From Corythucha ciliata (taxonomy: Eukaryota; Arthropoda; Insecta; Hemiptera; Tingidae), in assembly GCA_038030265.1 (NCBI GenBank), contig CM075941.1, positions 49,453,952 to 49,517,951 of the forward strand: a stretch of 64,000 nucleotides of DNA, in the 5' to 3' direction. Under the pieces are notes generated by a model. That model was given only the letters and a program-made list of their open reading frames with translations. It did no database searches and had not been told where the DNA came from. This document shows, one piece after another, positions 20,970 through 32,700 of the stretch. The position numbers and the translations under genes were made by a program. How positions within the stretch are numbered: position 1 is the stretch's first letter; every line of letters begins with the position of its first letter.

Positions 20970-22110
20970 CTTGATTAAAACATTAAATTGATAAAAAAAA
21001 CTCTGTTGCATGTACCTTAAAACGTTTTGTTCAATAATTTTAATTAGGAACCTAAAATACAAACTATTCGTGTTTATATGTGTACTGCTCTATACGTAGT
21101 TATAAATCTACCACTCAATATCTTCCTCTCCCACCCTAGTGAAGAAATGAGGCACCGCAGGATGGTAACGAACCATTTTTCAAGGAAAGGCATAACTTTG
21201 TCCCCCCTTCTCCTCCTCAGCAGTTATAAAACGCGAGAATCACTCGAAATTATTTCACCCGAAGGTACGACATCGCACATATGTTAGGGCTGAATTATAC
21301 ACAAACTGAACGCGTAACTAACTGTGAGTGTTCGCCATTATAGTGTATGTACGAGGCTTACCGTGCAAGGAAATCATCAAGGAGGGGGGGGGGAACCAGC
21401 TGAAACTTTCCGATGGACATTAGAAGCATAAAGGCAGCTTAATGGGTAATATAACGTGGCCTATTCGGTGATTGGTGGTGGTGCGAATTCGCAGTCCTGG
21501 GTGACTGGGCGTAAACTAGTGAGCCTGCGATGGACAGGGGGTGGGTGATCATTGTCCAAAAAGGCAAAAAATAAAAAAATTCTCGTTTTCCTGTGAGTCA
21601 GGCCACTTAAAAAACAAAAGCGGTAATATATAAAATTCACTGACCTCCTCGCAATTAGTTCACGTTCCAACTGATAAAAGGCCACAGAAATTTAAACGGA
21701 CGCCGGCTCTGCACTTTGGGACGCAACATCAGGGGCAGCCTCTCGTTCACAAGCTACGTGGCGCGACGGCGGGCGCAAGGGAAACTGCGAAACATACGGG
21801 GGAGGCTCCAGGCATCTGTTCTCTTGCCCTATGTGACGAAAAAGATGATTCCATCGCGATTTAGAACGACAATAAGTTACGATGCGTTACAAAATAATGT
21901 CTCAGTCATTTCAACTAGTCCCTCGACTGTGAAATCGTCAAGTGTCAGACAGAAAACGCTTTGACCGTTTACGCCATGGACGTCGCCAGCCATGGTGCCA
22001 GAAGGTGTCAGTGGCAGGCAGGGCCGACAAAAACGGCGGACTCAAGGGAAGAATCCGCACTCATTGGCTCGTGGGATCGAAAATCTGTTCCGATTTTCGG
22101 AGTACCTATG
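20970..22110. other. Intergenic DNA
   Basis: 3' flank of the coiled-coil candidate. An open frame at 21716-21964 has no ATG at its start, no recognisable domain and no splice support, so it is not called. Nothing else identified. Confidence 0.3.
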
Positions 22111-22114
22111 TAGA

Positions 22115-22740
22115 ACCCCCTCCAGATTAGCGATTTTTCTCCATTTTTTGTCCGCGAAGTTGCCTCCAGAAAAGGCAAATTGGCGTTTCCTCAATTTTAG
22201 TCGCGTACTTGCCCCAAGAACAGAACATTATTTTGTTTTCTAAATTTCAATTGTAAAAGGGCTTCCATAAACCACGAAATAGATTATGTTTTTGCGAAAG
22301 TGAGCTCACTTCCAACGGCCGATATACGATCCATGGATCCAGTGTCCCATCTGGATCCGCGGTGGTTACAAAGTCACTTCACGGCTAAAGTTGAGAAAAA
22401 TGCTAGTTCGCGGCTAAAATTGTGAAAACGCGAATTCACTTTTTAAATTGAGAACAAGTTAGTGGATAACGTGGAGAAAAATCCACAATTCATGGCTAAA
22501 AGTGGAAAAACATTGCTAATTTCGCGGCTGAAAGTTTGATAAGCGCTAGTGTGCTGCTCTTGGGTCGAGAGCACGGCTAAAATTGAAAAAAACAAAAAAA
22601 CAACAAAACAAAACGCGAATACAACGCTAGAAGTGGAAAAATCACAAAACTGGAAGTTTCGGACCTTAATTTCAGCAAAATGACAAGTTACGGGTCTTAA
22701 TTTCGGAGAAATTACAAGTCGGTCCACGAGCTAGCCGGCC
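22115..22740. repeat. R1 and R5 repeat block
   Basis: R1 units in forward orientation (22115-22240), then reverse orientation (22375-22620, GCGGCTAAAATTG). These are followed by R5 units (GGTCTTAATTTCGGAGAAAT, 22625-22735). The orientation switches inside one block. Confidence 0.55.
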
Positions 22741-22914
22741 ACGGCGTATACGCGTCGTAGGTTGACGAGGCCCACACGCCGTATCCAGACCTGTCGAGAG
22801 AGCACAGATGGGTTCGTTATCCCCGGGCCAGGCCTTCCACGGGAGGGGGGGGGGGAATCAGAAAACAAGAAAATGAAGAGAAGAGAAAAAAGGAAGGTGG
22901 AAGCTCTACCGTAG

Positions 22915-23985
22915 TTAGAGCTTAACTGTATGGTTGGAGCTTTAATGTGGTTGGACCTTTGCTGTGGTTGGATCTTTGCTGTGGTTGGACCTTTACTGTG
23001 GTCGGACCTTTGCTTTGTTTGAGGTTATCTGTGGTTTGAGTTTATCTGTGGTCGGACCTTTGCTGTGGTTGGACCTTAGCCGTGGTTGGAGCTGTGCTGT
23101 GGTTGGACCTTTGCTGTGGTCGGAACTTTGCTGTGGCTGGACCTTTGCTGTGTTGGACCTTAGCTTTGGTTGGACTTTTGCTGTTGTTTGACCCTGGCTG
23201 TGGTTGGAGCGTTACTGTGGTCTGGAGGTTCAAACAGTGGTTAAAGTTTTTTGTAGGTGGAGGTTTGCTGTGGTTGGCCTTTGCTGTGGTCGGACCTTTG
23301 CCGTGGTCGGGCCTTTACTGTGTTGGACCTTAGCTGTGGTAGGGCCTTTGCTGTGGACGGACCTTTGCTGTGTTGGACCTTAGCTGTGGTTGGACCTTAG
23401 CTGTGATTGGAGCTGTGCTGTGGTTGGATCTTTATGTGGTTTGAGGTTATCTGTGGTTGGAGGTATGATTGGAGCTTTGCTGTGATTCGAACTTTCTGTG
23501 GTTGGACTTGTGCAGTGGTTGGACCTTTGCTATGATTGGTCCTTTGCTGTGGTTGGATCTTTGCTGTTGTCGGACCTTTGCTGTGTTGGACCTTAGCTGT
23601 GGTTGGACCTTAGCTGTGATTGGAGCTGTGCTGTGGTTGGATCTTTATGTGGTTTGAGGTTATCTGTGGTTGGAGGTATGATTGGAGCTTTGATGTGATT
23701 CGAACTTTCTGTGGTTCGACTTGTGCAGTGGTTGGACCTTTGCTATGATTGGACCTTGGCTGTGGTTGGATCTTTGCTGTTGTCGGACCTTTGCTGTGTT
23801 GGACCTTAGCTGTGGTTGGACCTTAGCTGTGATTGGAACTGTGCTGTGGTTGGATCTTTATGTGGTTTGAGGTTATCTGTGGTTGGAGGTATGATTGGAG
23901 CTTTGCTGTGATTGGAACTTTCTGTGGTTAGACTTGTGCAGTGGTTGGACCTTTGCTATGATTGGACCTTTGCTGTGGTTGGATG
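22915..23985 (+). repeat. TGTGGTTGGACCTTTGC minisatellite with 212-bp higher-order unit
   Basis: About 60 units of a 17-18-bp repeat, consensus TTTGCTGTGGTTGGACC with variants (AGCTGTGATTGG, TTTATGTGG). From about 23290 a higher-order unit of roughly 212 bp repeats about 2.7 times; the landmark GGATCTTTATGTGGTTTGAG recurs near 23426, 23638 and 23850. Translated frames give Trp/Leu/Cys-rich repeats and are not genes. Confidence 0.8.
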
Positions 23986-24404
23986 CGGGCTTATCGGCAA
24001 AGGTCGTGGAGGACACTGGTCCTTGCGTGAAGCCCAGGATCTCGGAAATCAATAAGAAGAAGGGAGGAAAATGTAGATAGAAATAGTAATTTGGCTCAGA
24101 GTTCAGGGTAAATATAAAATTAGACAAAATCGACGAAATTTGGGAAATAAATTTCTATTCAAAGACGCTTGAATACTGGTGTGATGGTGATGGGTGGGGG
24201 CGGTGGTGGGGTTGAAAGGGCCTTATTGAGTTTTGGCCCCTGGGGCCTGATTATTCTCTCTACGGCAATGGCCTCACCAGGGAAATGTAACCGAGACATT
24301 GATTATTTTAGGACCAATTTTTCTGGGGGAGCCTGGTCGCCCATACCCTGACGAATAGCTGTGTATTTGCAACATTTAGAGATAAATATATGTAAGTTTG
24401 CAAA

Positions 24405-24650
24405 AGCAAGTCTCAGAAAAATTACAAGTAGGTATTCTGGCTTAATATCCGCAAAATTGAAAAGTTTCGGATATTGGGGTTTTTATTTAAAGGAAATTGT
24501 AAGGCTTTAACAAAGCCCCGAGTCTGACGAATGCCCAGGTAATAATAAGTTCCATGGTCAAATATGCAAGGCGTTACGCTTTTCGAGTCCAGTTTCCAAC
24601 GAAAATCCATGTTACGGGTCTCAATTTCATGGAAATGCAACTTTTTTTTT
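24405..24650 (-). repeat. R5 repeat block
   Basis: Degenerate units of the type AAATTGAAAAGTTTCGGA / GGGTCTCAATTTCATGGAAA, spaced about 35-45 bp. Same family as 36345-36600 and, inverted, 50480-50810. Confidence 0.45.
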
Positions 24651-26624
24651 TTCCGAAGTGGTCGTTCCGCCCCAAGCTTGCGATGAAACCCATACCCCCC
24701 TCCTCACTGTAATTATTCGACGCGTCCACTATTAAAGACGAATACGCTCATGGGCTCAACGGAGAATGCGAAAAGCTACCCTCACCCTTCTGTCTAGATC
24801 CAGTTACGCCCATGTACCCGACTCACCCATTGTCACACTTGTTGAGCCGCACTAGGGAGAGGTACCCACACCGCAGCTCTCAATTTCAGGCGGAACACCT
24901 TTATGCCTTCTTTGGAACACCAAAGATGGCGTATTTCTGTACCTATGTTCAAATTGGTTTTCTATTTTAGATAGCGAACCAACTACCGAGAATCAAAATG
25001 ACTTGCGACTAAAATGTATTTATCCGAATTTTAGCAACACAAAAAAAATACAATATTGATATTACAGTTTTCTGTTTCACCAATCCTGTCAAATCCCAAT
25101 CGGAATTACCAAGAATTGATTTCACTTTTTTTTCTTTATTAAGGTTAGAACGCGATGCTTGGAGCATAACATCTGGGAGCATCGAACACTTATTTTTGTC
25201 TGTTTTTTGTTTTTTTGTTTTTTTTGTTTTTTGTTTTTAAAATGAGTCAACAAACTCGAACCATGCACCCTGTGAAACCCGTGCAACTACTTTTTTTTCT
25301 TCAGGAAGGGAACATTATGTTTGACCATGAGTTCCACAGGCGCGCGAAGTACCACCAAAAGTAGAAAGAAAAACTTGTTTTTGCATTTAGTATATCCCTC
25401 TCGTTTTCTTTAAAAAATAAAACGAATTTCTCATAGAAACAACTCAAAACAAGAGGTTATCACTACTATTTGTCGTGAAAAAAAGGTCTTTTTTCCTTGG
25501 TGCTTTTTTTTAGTACATCGGTGTAGCAATAGTGCAGCAAAATAAGCAGACCGGTGGCGTGTATTTTTTTAATTTATTTTTTTTTTTGTTCACTGAACTT
25601 CTAAATGAATAAGGTCTGTTTCTTGGCTCCACTAGCGCTACACCGATGTAACACAAGTGTAGCAAAGAAACGTATTTATAATAATTTTAGCAAGTCCTTC
25701 CTGTTTTCTGAAAAATAAAAACAAAAAGAAATTGCGTCGCTATATTAACATCCAACTATTTGAGAAAGTTGAAAAGAACGAAAGCTTAAGTTATTAGTTC
25801 AGCAACATCACGTTTTTTTGTTTGTATAGTATACAAATTGAATGCAGTTTACTAGCATACAATTAACTTTTTGCAATAATATTCACTATATTCATATATG
25901 TATATAATCACTTTTCGTTTATATAAATATTTGGTAACGAGAATTTTAATAATCTATAAAAACTTTCTAAACCTTCTGGGAGCCCACGGCATTCCAAATC
26001 CGCAACAATTGAAAACCTGTCCGGTTCAAAGCATTTCCTACAAGAATGTGTGTGAAAAAATAAAACTTGTGGGAGAGGGGGGGGGCATACGCCCTTCTGT
26101 AAAGGAACTAACTGTAGGACAACACTAAAGACACAAAGGGCTAACTTCGTGGATTTCTTGCAAAGCCTGGGCTCCTGAACTAGCGGGTTTTATCACCTTG
26201 AAGAAATAACGGAAAACAAAATGACGGCTAAAGAGATTTTAGAAGTAGAAAACAACCAACAAAAAACTTAGACCTACAAAATAAATACAAAAAACTATAA
26301 TTAATTATTGTCGATACTCGAAGTATCTTATTTTTTCAAAAACAACAGTTTTTTTTCTCCCTGCCCACGAATTTTTGCGTCAAAAGGAGGGGAAAACTGG
26401 AATGTTAACGACATAAAAAAAAATTTTGTAAGGGACTAGCGTTTTCCTTAAAAAATAAAATATGCTAACACACATGAAAGGCCAAAAATATTACTGCCTT
26501 AATGAAAAGAAATGCAACAACCACATTAAATTTCCAATTTTTATCGAACATTACGCAATTTAGGCCTTTTTTAAAAAAGAACAAATCCACCCAAAATAAA
26601 AGCTATAACTTCCCACGATTTTTT
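24651..26624 (-). other. 3' flank and probable 3' UTR of SAP47
   Basis: AT-rich sequence following the SAP47 stop codon at 26625-26627. It contains much less repeat than the surroundings, plus poly-T/poly-A tracts and one MITE (25514-25650). The end of the transcript cannot be fixed, because several TTTATT (AATAAA on the minus strand) signals occur. Confidence 0.35.
25514..25650. mobile_element. Short TIR element near SAP47 3' end
   Basis: 137 bp bounded by inverted TACATCGGTGTAGC termini, with GCAGC / GGAGCC following. Shares the ACACTAGTGTAG-type subterminal sequence with the element at 4960. No ORF. Confidence 0.55.
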
Positions 26625-26746
26625 CTACTTAAGATCGTCAATATCGCTCAAATGATCGGCACCGTCGTCGTGTTTGTCGCCGCTTCCATCGCCAACCATC
26701 TCATAGTCCTGAAGCTCGGCCTCCAGTTCACGTTCCCAGTCTTCCT
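26625..26746 (-). CDS. SAP47 exon 10 (C-terminal, with stop)
   Basis: 122 nt, entered in phase 1 so that the T of exon 9 is followed by EEDWERELEAELQDYEMV and an Asp-rich tail ending DIDDLK and TAG. The DWE(K/R)EL..EL..YE motif is conserved at the end of SAP47/SYAP1 proteins. The acceptor is odd: the 25 bases before AAAAG|AGGAAG are A-rich with no pyrimidine tract. Confidence 0.8.
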
Positions 26747-29700
26747 CTTTTGTTTTTTTGTTTTTTAACCCCCCCAGTTTGTACACATGAGTGTTAGAGA
26801 GAAAGGAAGAAAACGGAGGGAAAACACAAAACAAAAAACCAAATCACTGGAAAATGGGGCGGGCGGGGGGCTTTTAAAAAAATTTTGGGGACTTTTTTGA
26901 TGGATTTTCAACACGTTTCAAGGCTTTCCGTTCAATGTTCAAAATTTAGTTAAAAACCTTAAAAACCATGCAGGCAGTGCTTAAAGCATACTTAAGGTCT
27001 TTATTTGTTACTATTTACTTTCTTTTTTTTCAAGATTTGAATAAGAAGGCCATGACACACAAAAAAAGCGAGGAGTTGTTAGGAGAAGGGGTTTAAGGGT
27101 GAGGGTAACGCTCAGCAAAAATAAAATAAAATGAAATAAATTAAATCAAAGGGCGGAGGTGGAGCTAAAATGTGAAGTAAAGTAGCAGTTGTTTTCCTGC
27201 AGATCGGCGGGGTTTCTTCTCTATTTTTTTAAAAAGGAAAATCTTCAAGCTGCACACACAAAAAAAGAAAAAAATGACCATGATAAAGGTTTTTTTTTTC
27301 TAAGCTATTTTAAACTGAGCAGTTTTTTTTAACAAAAGTGAATTACCCCCACCCCATTACAACTACCTCGCTTCCAAGACCTCGTTAAATGTAAATGAGT
27401 AAATTTACAAACGTTGACACGTTTGATAGGTCGAATTAAAAGTGTTTTAAGCGTGTACAACTAGAAAGCAGTTGTGCAGTTAAAAGAAAAATCATTTAAA
27501 CATGCAGCTGGGAAACGCACAAAGTGCCCCGGCCCGTATCGTGCCAGTACGGGCGGAAATACCGAAAAGAAAATCCGAAGGCCCCTATATTGGTGACTGG
27601 GGAAATCCTCGAAAATGTAGCGCGCAAACGCGCACGATTAGCCAGTAAAAAAGTGCGCTGATGGCATACATTCAGGGCGAGGGGGCGTTTTAGACAGGAC
27701 CGGCTGCATTCACCAATTATGCAATGTCTGAGTGAGCCATAAACCCTTTCGGGCTCAAATCGAAAAGTTTGAAAAAATGACCCTAAAAAAAATGAGCTCG
27801 GTGAGTCTTCCTTTGGTGAAAATGATCAAAAGTTAAAATTGGGTGAAACACACGAAATCAGAAAATCGAGGCGAATAATTCAAGGGATTCCCCCTCCTAA
27901 CGCTACGGGTTTTGGCCACTTTAGGGGCCCGTAATCGACAGCGCTGAAGTCCAAGGAAGAGCCGAATCTCGCTGAGTTACACTGAAGTCGAGAAAATCTA
28001 CCAACGGCAACGCGATTCTCGAAAGACAAATTAATGACGGACCCCAGCCTTCGACATTTTGGTCGGAGACGCTGCATTTGTTAACTCCATTCTGCCCGGT
28101 GGATTTATAAGGAGTGTTTCAACTGTTCGACAAGGGTGTCGAACAGTTGAAAATGAGACGATTTCAAGTGTTCGACATGTCAACTGCTCGACAGAAGAAG
28201 TCGATAACACAATAAGCAGATGTGGCATTTTGTGGGTATCCCACTGGTGAGCGCGTCGCTACGATACGCCCAATTCGTCGAACAGTTGAAAACGAGGTGA
28301 TATTGCAAAGTGTTTGACATTTCAACTGTTCGACAGGAGTATTCGATAACGCATGCAGAGGTGAGCATCCCACAAGAGAGCGCAGTATGAACTGAACGCA
28401 GTATGAACGAGTATTTTTTGCAATATGATCTATTCGCGCTCTCTCTCTCTCTCTGGGGATCTCCTTAAGATGGTGCCAGTACCTAGGCCGTCGCCGGCCC
28501 TTAGCTGGCCTGAACCCTATCCTTGGCCCGGATTCCCCAGCAGAGCCGGTCCCATCGCTCAGCTCGACCCGTTAGCCGCGCCCGAGAGACACCGCGTGAA
28601 GGTGGGCCATAAGAGTTGAGGATGTTGGCTTGCGCCATGGACCGAAACCGGACAGGGAAGGAGTCCCTGTCCGGGTTGCCTGAGCAGGGTAGGTGTCCCT
28701 ACCAAGGCATGACTGGCCCAGTCCTCTACACTCCAATGATCTATTCGCTAATGTGGCAAGTGTTCGACCTTAGCGAATAGTTCATACTGCGCTCTCTTGT
28801 GGGGAGCTCACCTCTGCATGCTTTATCAAATTCTCCTGTCACTTGCAATATCACCTCGTTTTCAACTGTTCGACAAAATTGCGCGTATGGTAACGACGCG
28901 CTCCCCCTTGTGGGATACCCACAAAATGCCACTTCTTTTTTCGAACACCTGAAATATCGGCACATTTTCAACTGTTCGACAAAAATCCTTGTCGAACAGT
29001 CGTCAAAGCTCACCTTTTTAACTGTTCGATAGGGGTGTCAAGTCGAACACTTGAAAAATCCGTTCATTGCAACTGTTCGACAAATATATTATACTGTCGA
29101 ACAGTTGAAAATGACGATGTGTCGAACTGTTGCCAAACCTCAACTGTTCGACACCTCTGTTTAACAGTTGAAAGTCGAACCCTTGAAAGCCGCCCGATAT
29201 ATAAATAGCATTCATCCCAAATCGAACAGCTTTCAAAGGCGACTCTTAAATTGATCAAAATATGAGCTTTTTTGCATTTTTGTTTTATCAACCTGCCAAA
29301 ATCATTTCAATTTTGACCATAAAACGGAGTAATCACGCTTGAAAATTAGAGGGACAGAGCAACAGTGTGCCTGAAATGTCCATTCACTCCTTTAAACCAA
29401 AATTTATTACATTTGACACTTTAAACGAACCATTTTCATGGGTTTAGCCCTTTTTAAATCCTAAATTTCGCGGATTTGGATCCCACAGGATCCAATTTTG
29501 TGGGTTTTGCTCACTCAACAAACCAGTCGGGGATACACAACTGCTGATTCCCGCGTCACTTTTCTGTTCTTCATGGTCATTGTCAAATCAACGGCTAGTT
29601 TGGTTAGAAACCCCAAATTTCGCGGATTTGGCTCTTTAATATCAATTTCGCGGGGTTAGCTCTTTTAACACCCAAATTCGGCAGGTTTACAGAACTCAAT

Positions 29701-32700
29701 TTCGAGGGATTTACACAATCAAAAAGCCAATGTTGCGGGATTCAGCCCCTAAAGCCAATTTCACAGGGTACGCTTCCTTCCAAGCCCAGAATTTTGTTGA
29801 TGTGGCACCCGCCGTCCCACACAACACAACCAATCATTCGTTTGGGGCCTTCATAAAAGCAATTCCACCTGGTTAGACTCTGTTCAAATTTAAAATTCGC
29901 GGATTCGGCGCACTTACAGAACCAAATTTTTCTGTTTTGGCTAATTCGAGAACCCAATTTGTCTTCGGCTACTTAAAAACAAGCCATTCTGGCGTTTTTG
30001 GCCTTTCTGAAACCAAATTTTTCGGATCTAGCGCGATAGAAATCAATTTTGAGGGATTTCGCTCGCCCCAAAAAAACCATTTCGTCGGTTTCCCCCACAC
30101 ACAAGGAGGCTATTTTGCGTGTTTTGGCTTCTTGGACCGGTCGTCCACTGGAAGTGTTTTCGAGCGGCGCTACAACGCGCGTACATCTCAAAGTCTCAAA
30201 TTGAATGTGAAATCGTCCACTACAGGCTTAGCTGCAGTAAATTAAATTTAAGCCTTTTTGTATGTACGCTCGTTGCAGCGCCGCCCGAAAACGCTTCCAG
30301 TGGACGACCACCAACCTTAAAAAATTAAATTTCGCGGAGCTGGCTCATTCAAACCTGATTTTACTGGTCTGGCTGTATGAAAGAACAAATGCAGTGCTGG
30401 TTCATAAAAAACCAACGCCCGCAAGTCTGGCTCACCCGAAAAAGCGCAATCTCGCGAGTTTCGCTGTATCCAATACAAAATTTCGCACTGTTGACCCATT
30501 CTCAAAGTTTTTTTTTGAAATGTGAATATTTAATCGGCATTACTAACACTCCCCTCCCCCATCATCAGAAGAGGGAACAACACTCGTCAGTTCCCGTCTC
30601 TCTCACTCTCTAGCTCTCAATCGGAACGATCAACGGCAGATCGTTGGTTTGGGACCTCAGTAGGAAAATCACAAACCAGTGGCCTGATATGCCGTTTCTG
30701 GGGGAGGGGTGGGGGAGATAAACAAACAATTACAGTTCCCAAAATACCACAATAAGCCTATAGTGGGCTTTCCCGTCAGGAGGACCATGTGTTCTGTTCC
30801 CCAGATTCTTTACAGGGTGAAATAACGACGACACACTACTGAATCGACGTCTCATCATACTCCCAGAGACATTACCCTCCGCACTCAACACCCGCCACCG
30901 CCAAGAATTGGAAACATTTGAGTCCAGCTCGAACAAGAATAAGGTAAGAAGAAGGCTCGCGACCTCGACGCGTATAAATGGACAACGGCAACATACATCG
31001 ATATGCTGACGCCTCAAACTATCGAATATAAACACGTTCGGTAGAGAAAACAACAACAACAACAACAACAACAACAAAACGGAAAACGTTACGAAAGCGA
31101 TGCGCGGCATGTGAGGTTCTGAGGGAAGAGGGTACTTGTCCAAGAGGTATAGCAAAATTCACGTTAAAATCATTAAAAAAAAACAAGGCAAAAAAGAACA
31201 AGCAAACATCACAATTAGTTGGAAAAAAACCACCAATCACAAGCTTTTACTGCTAATGTTAATTTTGGGTGCCAAGAGGAATAAAATGTGACCATCGGGG
31301 TGGTCTGTCCGTTAAAAAAAAAAAAAACACATGAAAACAAACGGAACGAGCTCATTTTTAGCAATTAACACAATCGAGGGCCCTCGCACACGGAAGCCAC
31401 TTGGGAAAGCGCTTCAAAATAAAAAGTGGTCCGTTCGTTAGCGCGATGTTTCGCTATGAGTGACGGCCATTCTGGACTTTAAAGAGACAACTTGATGGCA
31501 ATGCTACATTTTTTTTTTCTTCAAAAAAGGAGAAAAATATGTGGAGTGTGTCACGGCGGGATGGAATTGTAGCGTCACTTGGTGATTGGTGAGAGGGAGG
31601 GGGGGGGGTTTAGCTCAATGGGGATGAAGAGTAGCAGGTAAGACCCTCTTAGCATTGCTAACCACTTAGGTGTGGTAACCGTGTGGGGGCCCTCAAACCA
31701 TTTTTTTTTTGTTGTTGTTGAAAAGCCACGCAATTGATCGAGTAAATTTTGGATGGAGTGTCAGAAAGGAATGAATTAAGACACTCACCTGTTAATTTCG
31801 AAGAGTCAATTCCAAGTTTTTTGATACCCTCGCGGACTTCAGCTAGGTCTGCCGCTGAACTGGATAAAAGGGAATCGCTCACGAATTCATCACGATGATC
31901 GTCAAGATGTCGTTGCTTGGAACTACTGATGTCTCGAATGACTTCAGAGGCCTTGGTTGAAACTATCGAAATGGGGAAGGGGATGATGTTGGTTTTTTTT
32001 TTACTTACCTCTCGTAATAAGAAAAGCGAAGGGAAGAAGGGCCCGTATTTTTGTTTTTGTTTTTTTTTACAAGAAAAACAGAAACTATTGCCATGCACTA
32101 AATAATGCGAACTGTGGCAAAACGTACTGCGGCTGAGTGGGAGAAGATGGGGGGGGGGAATGCTGACAAAATAAATTTTGACACTATTCAAAACATACCT
32201 TGTACGTGATCGTCCAAACTATCTGTTCTGTCGTTAGAACCATCGCCGCTTTTCTCTTGCACCATAGACGACACTTCATTGGCTTGACAGATGAGGCTGA
32301 CTCGGTACAAGTAATTACGCCAGAAGTTCTCTTCGGATATCCTGTCAATCGGAGACAGAAGGACAAATAATAAAATCGATTGATTAAATAACAGTTTGCC
32401 GAAGGGTCAGCAAATAAGATGAGTGGATTGGTGGAGGGATGGGGAGGAGGTGCGTTGGGCGTTGAAAATAGACATCGCCTTTTTTTTATGTAAAAAAGAA
32501 TAGAGGGCGTCAAGTTTTATTTTCATTCCAAAGATTAATTGACATCCCCTCAACTCACCCCTTAATGAATTCGTCATTCTCACTTATTTGCTCTGAAAAC
32601 AATAGAATGAGACCTCAATTTTATTTTCGACGCCCCACTTTTTTAAATGTTGTTTTATAATCTTCACAGGGATACAAAATTAGATAAAAACCACCTGACC

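Noticed and set aside
21716..21964. 82-codon Arg/Ser-rich frame
   Set aside because: No ATG at its start, no domain and no flanking splice pattern; likely chance.
22964..24080. Long plus-strand frames rich in WLDLCCGWTFAVV and similar
   Set aside because: They are direct translations of the 17-bp minisatellite, with no start context, domain or splice structure.
28105..29240. CRISPR-like array of TCAACTGTTCGACA repeats
   Set aside because: Spacing is irregular, copies occur in both orientations, and the genome is eukaryotic.
30730..31155. 141-codon minus-strand frame with Leu-rich runs
   Set aside because: The runs come from a (CAA/TTG)n microsatellite and there are no splice or domain signals.
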